A stretch of 64,000 nucleotides of DNA. It comes from Niabella agricola (GTDB lineage: Bacteria; Bacteroidota; Bacteroidia; Chitinophagales; Chitinophagaceae). The DNA lies in contig NZ_JAJHIZ010000002.1 in assembly GCF_021538615.1 (NCBI RefSeq), forward strand, positions 434,001-498,000, read 5' to 3'. Both the position numbers and the translations under genes were made by a program. The notes beneath the pieces are model-generated. The model was not told the origin of the DNA. It saw only the letters and a list, made by a program, of their open reading frames with translations, and made no database searches. How positions within the stretch are numbered: the first letter of the stretch is position 1; every line of letters begins with the position of its first letter. Below, one piece after another: positions 34,798-44,100 of the stretch.

Positions 34798-35583
34798 ATG
34801 AAAGCGGAGGAATGGTTGCACAGGATGTATGCCTGGATGATAAAGCACGGACCTGCTGTGCTGCTGGCCCTGGTGGTATTGCTGCTAGGCTTATGGCTGA
34901 TACGGCTCTTTTCAGCATATCTAAGTCGTGTGATGCAGAAACGGCAGGTCGACCGTTCACTAAAGCCCTTTCTTCAAAGTATGGTGATACTGCTGCTCCG
35001 GGTATTGTTGTTACTGGCTGTTATGCAGATAGCAGGCGTTACCATGACGCTGTTTGCCGCGCTCGTAACCTCTTTTGGAGTGGCAGCCGGACTGGCGCTT
35101 TCCGGTACCTTACAGAATTTTGCCAGCGGTGTGCTCATTCTTTTTCTAAAACCGTTCAGAGCGGGCGATCATATTATTGCCCAGGGCCAGGAAGGTGCGG
35201 TAACTGAAATCCGGATCTTTTATACGATCGTTACCACCTTCGATAACCGGATCGTAGTGATCCCCAACAGCAAACTGTCTAATGAAGTAATTGTTAACGT
35301 GAGCGCATCCGGCAATCGCCGGCTGGACATTGAGCTGAAGTTTACAAATGGCGTCGATTATGAACAGGTAAAGCGAGTCATCGATCAGGCCATTGACGAT
35401 GCTGGCAGCATTCTTCATGAACCGCCCAAGCGGATCGGCATTTCTTCTTTGGAGCCGGATGGCTACAAGGTGATGCTGAACCTATGGGTCAGCGCACATG
35501 GTTTTATCGATATCAAGCTCCAGTTCCAGGAAAGGCTGCTGCAGCGCCTGAAACAATCAGGACTGCCACTGCCGGGGATGTAA
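34798..35583 (+). CDS. Small-conductance mechanosensitive channel (MscS family)
   Basis: Membrane channel of 261 residues that releases solutes when the membrane is stretched. Three N-terminal helices (VLLALVVLLLGLWLIRLF; SMVILLLRVLLLLAVMQIAG; LFAALVTSFGVAAGLALSGT) with the pore helix ending TLQNFASGVLILFLKPFRAG. The beta domain follows (QGQEGAVTEIRIFYTIVTTF, NRIVVIPNSKLSNEVIVN), then the C-terminal alpha/beta part. Length is close to E. coli MscS. Its stop codon directly abuts the stop of the convergent gene at 35584. Confidence 0.95.
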   Translation: MKAEEWLHRMYAWMIKHGPAVLLALVVLLLGLWLIRLFSAYLSRVMQKRQVDRSLKPFLQSMVILLLRVLLLLAVMQIAGVTMTLFAALVTSFGVAAGLALSGTLQNFASGVLILFLKPFRAGDHIIAQGQEGAVTEIRIFYTIVTTFDNRIVVIPNSKLSNEVIVNVSASGNRRLDIELKFTNGVDYEQVKRVIDQAIDDAGSILHEPPKRIGISSLEPDGYKVMLNLWVSAHGFIDIKLQFQERLLQRLKQSGLPLPGM

Positions 35584-36366
35584 TTACTTTTCCGGTTGAT
35601 ACTGGCTGAGCGCCAATGCGTGCGCTGCAAGTGCGGCAGCGTTTTTGTGGGCAATGCCTTTGATCGCCTTAAGGGGCTGCCATTTACCTTTCTGGAGCTC
35701 CAGCACCAGGACATCATTCCGGCTATTGAAGATAACACAGAGCTCTGGTTTGCCGTCTGAGCGATAAAACGCAAAATGATAATGGACATGGCCGATCGCC
35801 ATTTCGGCAGTGGGTGGTTCCGCCGCCTGGAGTTCCGTTGTTCCGGCCGTTTTTTTCTTTTTGAGCCCTGGTCGTTCCTTTTGTTTTCCGGAATGGCGCA
35901 GCTTTATAGAATCCGGGTTGTAATCCGGCACCATCAGCCGGATGGTTCTGCTCAGGTCTGCGCCTAAAACATCTTCTTCAACGGCAAATTGATCCTTAAA
36001 TTTCTGCAGCACCGTTCCGGAGGAAGTACGCTTTAGTATAAACCGGCCTTTGAGCCGCTGGCCTTGAAAGATAAATGAGAAGGATCGTTGCTTGATGCCT
36101 GCTTTTACCTTCTTTTCAACAGCAGCCCGGTCATCTCCTTTGTTAACGGTGTACCGTCCTTTATCGTACACCTGTTTGCCGGGGATTTCTTTGGGAAGGA
36201 TGGCTCTTAGCCGGATCACTTTTCGCGCAAACCGGGGGTCGCGGGTGGGAGGGTAGTTGCTTACCCAGGCATAATACATACCTCCGACCTCCAGGCAGAT
36301 GTGAAATTCTTTTGCATTCGGCTGGTAAACGATAAATAGCGGTAAGTCTTTATCAGATCGGGCCAT
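35584..36366 (-). CDS. Degenerate LigD phosphoesterase-like protein
   Basis: Protein of 260 residues whose first 115 residues align with the phosphoesterase domain of LigD: LFIVYQPNAKEFHICLEVGG against LLHFVVQKHAASHLHYDFRLE, then AWVSNYPPTRDP against AWAVPKGPSTDP, a shared YDKGRYTV position, and RSFSFIFQGQRLKGRFILKR against GKIKFLLHGKKLKGAFALVR. Most catalytic His/Asp residues are missing, so it is probably not a nuclease. A Lys-rich linker leads to a C-terminal domain (MAIGHVHYHFAFYRSDG, ALAAHALALSQYQ) not recognised. Its proximity to ligD (1.4 kb away) suggests a structural or regulatory role in the same pathway. Confidence 0.75.
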   Translation of the reverse strand: MARSDKDLPLFIVYQPNAKEFHICLEVGGMYYAWVSNYPPTRDPRFARKVIRLRAILPKEIPGKQVYDKGRYTVNKGDDRAAVEKKVKAGIKQRSFSFIFQGQRLKGRFILKRTSSGTVLQKFKDQFAVEEDVLGADLSRTIRLMVPDYNPDSIKLRHSGKQKERPGLKKKKTAGTTELQAAEPPTAEMAIGHVHYHFAFYRSDGKPELCVIFNSRNDVLVLELQKGKWQPLKAIKGIAHKNAAALAAHALALSQYQPEK

Positions 36367-36457
36367 CCTCCGTTGTAAAGCGCAAGAACTGTTCCATATT
36401 GTTGACTGATAAATATGGCCGGTAGCGAAGCGGCCTTCTATTGGATCGTATTGCAGC

Positions 36458-38302
36458 TCAATCTACGGCGGCTGTTGCAGGGTCGCCGGAAGCGAGCGGC
36501 AATGTGAAATAAAAAGCACTGCCTTTTCCGGGCCAGCTTTCTACTGCAATTGTTCCGTCGTGCGCCTTTATAATTTCGCTGCATATAAACAGGCCGATGC
36601 CGAATCCCGACACGTATTTTGTCTGCGTGTTCCGGACCCGGTAAAACCGTGTAAAGATCAGGGGCTGGTCCTCAAGGCGGATCCCCGGGCCGGTGTCTTC
36701 AACAGTCAGTCGCAGCCGGCCGTTTGTTACATGACTTTCGATGGTGATGGCGGAGCCGCCCGGTGCATATTTAACCGCATTGCTGATCAGGTTATGAATA
36801 ACCTGGGCGATCTTCTCCCGGTCGGCAGCAACCCAGGCTTCTACGGATTTAAAAGAAAGCGTATGGCTGGTAACGGTTGTTTTAAGTTCATCTTCCAATT
36901 CGTGTAACAGCTTACGAAAATCAAACCGCTCGATATGCATATGCATGCCAGGTGATTCAAAGCGGGCCGCATTCAAAAAGTTGTGGAGCATACGCGTCAT
37001 CTTTTCAAGTTGTTTGCCAACAATGGTCAGCATTGCTGCAGTGGGCTGATCGTTGTCGGTTAAGGCCCTGGCCTGGAGTATTTCAACAAAGCCGGTTGCA
37101 GAGGTAAGCGGTGTTCTCAATTCATGACTGATGGTACTGATAAAATCATTTTTGCGTTGTTCGTTTTCCTTGATTTCGGTAATGTCAACCAATGAATGAA
37201 TATAGCCTGCAAAGGAACCATCGGAATGGAAGCGGGGTGTTACCTGCAGCAGTAACCACAGGTAAGAGCCGTCTGCCCTGATCATACGGAATTCGGATTT
37301 CCGGCGAAGCTTTCTCCCGGTGTCCAGCTTAAGTAAGTTTTCAAGCCGGGCTTTGTCGTCCGGATGCACGAGATCGGTCCAGCCGGATGCTAGCAGGCTT
37401 GGTATCGAACGCCCCGTTACAACGGCCCACAGGCGGTTGAAATACCGATTTGACCCTTGTGCATCGGTTACGTTGATCATTACATCTGTGCCTTCCGCCA
37501 TATTACGGAAGCGATTTTCGCTTTCCGCAATTTTCATCTCTGCATTTCGGATCTCGGTAATATCCCGGGTGGTGCCGGCAACGGCCTCCACTTCGCCCCG
37601 TTCATTAAATACGGGCGTAAAAATATAATCATAGATCCGCCGGCCTAAAACGGCATGCGGAAAGGACACTTCTCCCCGGATGGGTTGTTTTGTGTTTCGG
37701 ACGGTGTCAATTTCTCTTTCGTGCATTTCTGCATGCCAATCTTCATAGCCGTTTTCCCGCAATCCTTTTCCGATGGCCTCATCCCATGATTTCCCCCACA
37801 TGGTAAGCAGGGCCTTGTTGGCATAGGTGAACCGGTAGTTCAGGTCAAAAACGTAGATCAGGTCGGGTGTGCTTGCCGTAATGGTTTCGTATAAACGGAT
37901 TTGCCGTTCTGCTACAAGCTTCGCTGTTTGCATCAAATCCGTAGCGCGGCGGCTTTCCGTAATATCAGTGATCCCCACAAACCATTCAAGGAATTGACCC
38001 AGGTGGTCCAGTAACGGAACGGCAGTGAATAGCGCCCAGCCGGTGTGCCCATCAGCGGTTAAAACGCGCTGTTCGAACCGGAATTTTTTCCTTTCCGGAA
38101 TGCCCCTCCCGATCGCACCGGAAAGTGCGGCCTGTGCATTTAACGGAATGTACTTTTGCACCCAGTCAGCAGCAGGTGTGGCCGTTGTGGCCAGGAAACC
38201 GGTTCCTTTAAAACTGAGCAATTGATCCCAGTTGCTGCTCATTCTAAAAACAGCATCAAATGCGGCAATGATACATGCGGTTAAATGGGTTTCAGGCTCC
38301 AT
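36458..38302 (-). CDS. Multi-PAS sensor histidine kinase
   Basis: Kinase of 614 residues with three PAS domains (about 10-115, 140-255, 265-385; each closing with VGITDITESRR, AGTTRDITEIRNAE, HSLVDITEIKENE), HisKA with phosphoacceptor His in FISTISHELRTPLTSATG, and an HATPase domain (IHNLISNAVKYAPGGS, VEDTGPGIRLEDQ, GFGIGLFICSEII). No membrane helix, so it senses a cytoplasmic signal such as redox, light or a ligand. No response regulator is adjacent, so its partner is elsewhere. Confidence 0.94.
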   Translation of the reverse strand: MEPETHLTACIIAAFDAVFRMSSNWDQLLSFKGTGFLATTATPAADWVQKYIPLNAQAALSGAIGRGIPERKKFRFEQRVLTADGHTGWALFTAVPLLDHLGQFLEWFVGITDITESRRATDLMQTAKLVAERQIRLYETITASTPDLIYVFDLNYRFTYANKALLTMWGKSWDEAIGKGLRENGYEDWHAEMHEREIDTVRNTKQPIRGEVSFPHAVLGRRIYDYIFTPVFNERGEVEAVAGTTRDITEIRNAEMKIAESENRFRNMAEGTDVMINVTDAQGSNRYFNRLWAVVTGRSIPSLLASGWTDLVHPDDKARLENLLKLDTGRKLRRKSEFRMIRADGSYLWLLLQVTPRFHSDGSFAGYIHSLVDITEIKENEQRKNDFISTISHELRTPLTSATGFVEILQARALTDNDQPTAAMLTIVGKQLEKMTRMLHNFLNAARFESPGMHMHIERFDFRKLLHELEDELKTTVTSHTLSFKSVEAWVAADREKIAQVIHNLISNAVKYAPGGSAITIESHVTNGRLRLTVEDTGPGIRLEDQPLIFTRFYRVRNTQTKYVSGFGIGLFICSEIIKAHDGTIAVESWPGKGSAFYFTLPLASGDPATAAVD

Positions 38303-38401
38303 AAAGATCTATGTGTTTAGAGGCTGCACAAGATAATCAATCCATCGGTAATGATGAATTTTCTCTGTAAATCTTGAATGGCCCTTGCGCGCCTGACGAA
38401 A

Positions 38402-38520
38402 TTTTGCCGCAGGTTGCGGTTTTAATTTTAGACGCAAAAAACGCAAGGAATCCGCGAGGAACGCAATGGTGGTATTCGAAGCCTTTGCGAACTTTGCGAA
38501 AACCCTTTTCCTCAATAAAA
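38402..38520. repeat. GCGAACTTTGCGAAAA-type intergenic repeat
   Basis: In the 453-bp gap 38303-38755 the sequence contains ACGCAAAAAACGCAAGGAAT, GAGGAACGCAATGGT and, on its right, CCTTTGCGAACTTTGCGAAA. These arrays of GCAAAG/CTTTGC words are a frequent intergenic repeat type in Bacteroidota. A long minus-strand frame across it is rejected because it is built from these repeats. No other feature was seen in the gap. Confidence 0.5.
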
Positions 38521-38755
38521 TAAACAGTTGCGTTTGCTCCTCTTCTTTTAAGATCTTGCTAATCGCGGATCTTCTCAAAAACGGCTGCGTATCCTGATAT
38601 GGCGCCTGATTATTTGGCAGATTTAGCCGGGACCCTTTTAGATGGCCCCCCTGTTTTATATATATAACCTCCAAAAAATGGTTTCCATGTGCTGTTTTTA
38701 ATATAAATTCAATTATGTTTTTAAATTTGCGATAAGAATAACAACGTAACATCCT

Positions 38756-39520
38756 GTGGAGTACCTTTTCCTGCCACCTCCTTACGATCTTAACGCATAT
38801 ATTAGTCACTTTTGGGTGGGGATATGGGATGTGAATGCACGATCATCCAACACCAGGCATATCATTATTGCCAACAGTTTACTGGAAATTACCTTTGCGT
38901 TTGCGGATCATACCCGGCATGCGGAATTGCTGTTTGCCACGGTGCAGGGGCAAACCGATAAGCCGCGGCAGGATGCGGTACCGGGCTTTTATAAGTTGTT
39001 AGGCGTATCCATTTATGCGCATGCTATTCCGAATTTGTTTGGCTTGCCGGCCGCTGCGTTGCATAACGAACATCTTTCACTAAATACCTTTTTGTCGTCA
39101 AAAGCAGACGCGCTTAGCGAACGCATTGCCCTGGCAAATACGACTGAAGAACGAGTTGGCCTGCTGTCTGATTTCTTTAGAGCGCGGTTAAAAAAGACCG
39201 CGTTTAAAGACAAGCTGATGTTGCATGCTATGCATAAAATGAAATTGGATAGTGATGTTAAAATCGCTGAACTGGCACAACGGTCCTGCCTGTCGCAGAA
39301 GCAGTTTAACAGAAGATTTAAAGATTTTACCGGGTTCAATCCTAAACTATTTGCAAGAATTATCCGACTTGAAGCCGCGATCAAAAGTTATGTACCCAAT
39401 GCTCCGCTCACGGACCTGGCTCACAGGAGTGGTTATTACGATCAGGCGCATTTCATTCATGAATTTAAAACGCTAACAGATTTTAGCCCCGGGGATTTCT
39501 GGAAGTTAACCGGGGATTAA
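38756..39520 (+). CDS. AraC-family transcriptional regulator
   Basis: Regulator of 254 residues starting with GTG (MEYLFLPPPYDL). The C-terminal AraC/XylS domain (about 150-250) contains two helix-turn-helix units: SDVKIAELAQRSCLSQKQFN and PLTDLAHRSGYYDQAHFIHE, followed by FSPGDFWKL. The N-terminal part is a DUF6597-type sensor region. It lies 77 bp upstream of the DUF4386 gene, which it may control. Ligand unknown. Confidence 0.93.
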   Translation: MEYLFLPPPYDLNAYISHFWVGIWDVNARSSNTRHIIIANSLLEITFAFADHTRHAELLFATVQGQTDKPRQDAVPGFYKLLGVSIYAHAIPNLFGLPAAALHNEHLSLNTFLSSKADALSERIALANTTEERVGLLSDFFRARLKKTAFKDKLMLHAMHKMKLDSDVKIAELAQRSCLSQKQFNRRFKDFTGFNPKLFARIIRLEAAIKSYVPNAPLTDLAHRSGYYDQAHFIHEFKTLTDFSPGDFWKLTGD

Positions 39521-39597
39521 AGGATGTCCATTTTTTACAATTTTGGGAAAAACAGTCGCGCTACGTTTGCCTAATCATTGATGCAAACGTTTTTTAA

Positions 39598-40275
39598 ATG
39601 ACATCCAACAGTAACATAAAAATGGCGGGTAGCTTTTACCTGCTTTCAATAGTAACGGGCTTGCTTAGCGTAGCTCCTTCGGTAGATGGGGCAGATTATC
39701 TGGTTCAGGCGGCAGCAAATGAATATCAGGTGATTATTGCTGCTGTTTTTCAATTCATCATATCGTTTGCGTATTTAGGCGTAGCGGTCTTATTATATCC
39801 CATTATCAAAAAATATAATAACCATTTAGCTGTTGGGTTTCTGAGCTGCCGGATAATTGCCGTAACCCTTTGTTTGATAGCTACAGTATTGCTGTTGGCA
39901 TTTATAGCATTAAGTAAAGACTGTGAGCAGTATCCGTCTCAGGCCTCAGGAGCATTCCGGGCTATCGGAACTATATTAAAAACCTTAAGAGATTTGATCA
40001 ATCACGTGTTTATGATAGGGGTATTGTGCATAGGGAATGTACTTTTTTTCTTTTTGCTGATTAAAGCAAAAATGATTCCTGAATGGCTTTCCTGTTGGGG
40101 CATAGTGGCCAATATATTGTCGATAGGTGCAAGCGCCCTGGTGTTGTTTAAAGTCGTGGATATTATAACGCCCGTCTATTTAGTGTTAAATGCGCCAACG
40201 GTTTTACTGGACCTGATACTTGGCTTATGGCTGATCGTAAAGGGGCTGAACCACGAACATTGCAATGGTAAATGA
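39598..40275 (+). CDS. DUF4386-family membrane protein
   Basis: Membrane protein of 225 residues with about six helices; typical DUF4386 stretches are MAGSFYLLSIVTGLLSVAPS, VIIAAVFQFIISFAYLGVAV, and LVLNAPTVLLDLILGLWLIV. No known activity; members are often next to regulators. It follows the AraC gene on the same strand. The ATG at 39598 is used. Confidence 0.9.
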   Translation: MTSNSNIKMAGSFYLLSIVTGLLSVAPSVDGADYLVQAAANEYQVIIAAVFQFIISFAYLGVAVLLYPIIKKYNNHLAVGFLSCRIIAVTLCLIATVLLLAFIALSKDCEQYPSQASGAFRAIGTILKTLRDLINHVFMIGVLCIGNVLFFFLLIKAKMIPEWLSCWGIVANILSIGASALVLFKVVDIITPVYLVLNAPTVLLDLILGLWLIVKGLNHEHCNGK

Positions 40276-40596
40276 AAAAAATCTATACAATCGTAGATAC
40301 ATATTGAAGTGCCGGAAAGAGTTGGACTTAGAGGAGTGTTTATCGCCAATCAGGCGGTATGATCCTGAGTTCTCTACTCCAGATATGGTACGGTACCGGG
40401 GCGGGCAGGCAATCGTTTCAGCAGCCGCTACCCGTTTGCAGCCGAATACCGGTGCCCTTGACTGCCGGGATCCCGGCATCCGGCCTAAGAACCAGAACTG
40501 TGCAGGGGCGCTCAATGATGAACATCACAACAAAGGATGATGTCAATTATGCATTATTTCCATGGGAGTTTAGCCGTCATTGTGTATCTTTGAGGG
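40276..40596. other. Gene-free stretch
   Basis: This 321-bp region lies between the DUF4386 gene and the metal-efflux operon. Short frames on both strands were judged non-coding by composition. It may carry the operon promoter, but no -7 box could be assigned. Confidence 0.35.
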
Positions 40597-40974
40597 GTGA
40601 GAAAATGGATCGCTATATGTATGCTTTCTGTTTACCTGGTTTCTGCCACCGAGGTCTCCCAGTTACTCAAAATACCCATACTGGTAAAACATTTTGTAGA
40701 CCACAGGCAGCAGGACCCGGGAATGACGCTTTGGGCATTCCTGAAAATGCATTACGATCACCCGGTTAAAGATGCTGACTATCAAACGGATCAGCAGCTG
40801 CCTTTTGTAACCCATTCCGGAAGTCTAACGCTTGTTTTTACCACAGATACTCATTTTTCTCTGGAAATAAAAAAGTGGGTGTTTCCCTTTCCAAAGCGTA
40901 TCACACCTTATAAAAATGTCTTTTACGATAAGGACGTTTTCAATGCTATCTGGCAACCTCCCCGGGCCTGCTGA
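40597..40974 (+). CDS. Small exported protein of metal-efflux operon
   Basis: Protein of 125 residues starting with GTG: a hydrophobic start (MRKWIAICMLSVYLVSATEV), then QLLKIPILVKHFVDHRQQDP, FLKMHYDHPVKDADYQTDQQ and LPFVTHSG. It resembles the short conserved protein often found just before cusA/czcA genes in Bacteroidota; the several histidines and aspartates suggest metal contact. It lies 221 bp before the CusA fusion gene. Function unproven. Confidence 0.72.
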   Translation: MRKWIAICMLSVYLVSATEVSQLLKIPILVKHFVDHRQQDPGMTLWAFLKMHYDHPVKDADYQTDQQLPFVTHSGSLTLVFTTDTHFSLEIKKWVFPFPKRITPYKNVFYDKDVFNAIWQPPRAC

Positions 40975-41195
40975 TCGCTTTTTTGTTGTTTTATTCCTAT
41001 GAAGGGTATTGAATCATGTGTATTTGAAGCCTTTCAAAAATGTAACCGTATCGCCGGTCTTCATCTGCTGATGCATAGCGTCTGATGATACTTGTTTCCT
41101 GCATACCTGCGGATTCCTGCTGCCAGCCGCTCCGTATAAGGGATAAAGCAATTTTTATCACCCATTCTTTCATACTTAAGAAGTAAGAAATTACC

Positions 41196-44100
41196 ATGCT
41201 TACTAAAATTATAACCTTTTCCGTAAGAAATAAACTCATTATTGCATTACTGATCCTGGCACTGATAGGCGTTGGTGCTTACCAGGTAACCCAACTGCCG
41301 GTGGATGCGGTTCCGGATATTACCAATAACCAGGTACAGGTCATTACAGTGGCGCCGTCATTCGGTGCTACCGATATCGAACGCCTGGTTACATTTCCGA
41401 TTGAGCAGGCTAACAGCAATATCTCGGGGTTAAAGGAGATCCGGAGCTTCTCCCGGTTCGGACTTTCATTGGTTACGATTGTGTTTGATGATGACATAGA
41501 TGTCTACTGGGCACGCCAGCAGGTTGCGGAACGGCTGCAACAGGTGCAGCAGGAGATTCCGCAAGGGATCGGAAGTCCTCGCCTGGGGCCCATTTCCACA
41601 GGCCTTGGAGAAATCTATCAGTATGTAGTGCGTCCCAAAAAAGGATACGAACAGAAATATTCTGTTACCGAACTGCGCACCATCCAGGACTGGATCGTGC
41701 GAAGGCAGCTGCTGAGTGTTAAAGGTGTAGCGGAAGTCAGCAGCTTTGGTGGAAAATTAAAGCAGTACGAAATAGCGGTGCATCCCGACAGGATGAATGC
41801 TTACGGCATTACCATTAATGATGTTTTTAATGCATTAAGCGACAATAATCAGAATACCGGCGGCGCTTATATTGAAAAAGGTCCCACGGTACTTTATATC
41901 CGCAGCGAGGGCCTGGTAGGAAGTACCGCAGATATCGAGCAAATCTCTATTACCGGCAAACAAAACGAAGTACCGCTTTTTATCAGGGATGTAGCGGAGG
42001 TCAAAGCCGGTTATGCCACGCGTTATGGAGCCATGACGTATAACGACAATGGGGAAGTATCCGGAGCCGTGGTCATGATGCTCAAGGGCGCTAATAGCAG
42101 CCAGGTGATCAAAGATGTAAAAGCCCGGGTTGCCGAAATACAAAAAACACTTCCGGAAGGGGTACTGATCGAACCCTTTCTTGATCGCACCAAGATGGTG
42201 AATCATGCCATCAGTACCGTTGAAACCAATCTCATGGAAGGTGCCCTGATCGTGGTTTTTATCCTCGTGCTGTTTTTAGGAAACATCCGTGCAGGCCTTC
42301 TTGTGGCATCCGTGATTCCCCTGGCGATGCTTTTTGCCATTTGCATGATGAATCTTTTTGGTGTTAGTGGAAACCTCATGAGTTTGGGTGCACTGGATTT
42401 CGGGCTGATCATCGACGGAGCTGTCATCATCGTGGAATCGGTATTGCACCAGCTGATGCTGCATCCAAAATTGAAACATCTTTTAAAGGTTCCGGCCGGG
42501 GAAATGGATGAGGTCGTAGAAGTGTCGGCGGGCCGGATGATGAATAGTGCTGTTTTCGGGCAGGTGATCATCCTGGTGGTATATCTCCCGATCCTTACCC
42601 TTCAGGGCATTGAAGGAAAAATGTTCAAGCCCATGGCGGAAACCGTTGCTTTTGCGCTGCTGGGTGCATTCCTGCTATCCCTTACCTATATTCCCATGAT
42701 GAGCGCGGTTCTTCTAAGGAAACGGAACCCAAAGCCTTCGTTTTCGGATCGCATGATGAAGAAAACAGAAGCACTTTATCTAAAATCATTGTTCAGGGTG
42801 CTGCGAATGCCCAAGGCCATCTTTACGCTGGTACTGGCATTGTTTATACTGGCCATTTTTATCCTTAGCAGGTTGGGGGGGGAATTTATTCCTTCGCTGG
42901 AAGAGGGCGATTTTGCCGTTGATACCCGGGTATTGCCGGGTAGCAACCTGAATACCACGATTGAAAGCACCCAGAAGGCGGCCCATATCCTGAAAACCCG
43001 GTTCCCCGAAGTGGAGAAGGTGGTTACGAAAATCGGAAGCGGGGAAGTTCCAACGGATCCAATGCCTATGGATGCATCGGATATGATGGTGATCCTGAAA
43101 GACAAGAAAAAATGGACCTCCGCCAAAACCTTTCCTGAACTGGCCGATAAGATGACCCGGGCGCTAGATGATGTGCCGGGCATTACCGTTGGATTTCAGT
43201 ACCCGGTACAGATGCGGTTCAATGAACTGATGACGGGTGCCCGGCAGGATGTTGTATTAAAAATTTTTGGAGACAACCTGGATTCCCTGGTTCAGAGCGC
43301 GCAGAAAATAGGCCGGATCATTGAAACGGTTAAGGGAACACAGCATCTGTATATTGAGCCCGTATCGGGGCTCCCGCAGGTGGTCATAAAATACAACCGG
43401 CCTGTAATTGCGCAATACCGTCTTTCAATAGCCGATGTAAACCGGATCATCAATGCTGCATTTGCGGGGCAAAGTGCAGGTCTTGTTTTTGAGGGGGAGC
43501 GGCGCTTTGACATGGTCGTACGTCTTGACGCCCGTGACCGGAAAAATATCAATGATATCCGGAACCTGCTGGTTCCGACACCTTCCGGCAACCAGATCCC
43601 GTTATCGCAACTGGCCAGTGTGCATATTGAGCAGGGGCCGAACCAGGTTCAGCGCGAAAATGCGCAGCGCCGGATCGTGGTTGGCTTCAATATCAAGGAC
43701 CGGGATGTACAAAGCATCGTGGAAGAACTACAGGCAAAAGTTGAGAAATCCATAAAGCTTCCCGCAGGATATTCGATTAAATACGGAGGCTCATTCGAAA
43801 ACCTCAATAATGCCAGACGGCGCCTGATGATCGCGGTGCCGATCGCATTGGCCCTCATCTTTATACTGCTGTTCCTGGCATTTAAATCTGTGAAGGAAAG
43901 TTTACTGATCTATACCGCCATTCCGCTTTCCATTATCGGCGGCGTCTTTCTGCTCGCACTTAGGGGTATGCCTTTTAGCATTAGTGCCGGGGTTGGATTT
44001 ATTGCATTGTTTGGTGTAGCGGTGCTGAACGGGATTGTGCTTATTTCCGAGTTTAACCGCCTGCATAAAAGCGGTATCCGCAATATTGTGAGAATCGTAG

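Noticed and set aside
34467..34799. Minus-strand open frame of 110 codons before MscS
   Set aside because: Proline/serine-rich with no pattern; a different frame on the same strand looks more like a coding remnant.
38309..38809. Minus-strand open frame of 166 codons
   Set aside because: Built largely from intergenic repeat words and overlaps the AraC gene start; composition is not protein-like.
40265..40540. Plus-strand open frame of 91 codons after DUF4386
   Set aside because: Composition fits non-coding sequence and the antisense frame is equally open.
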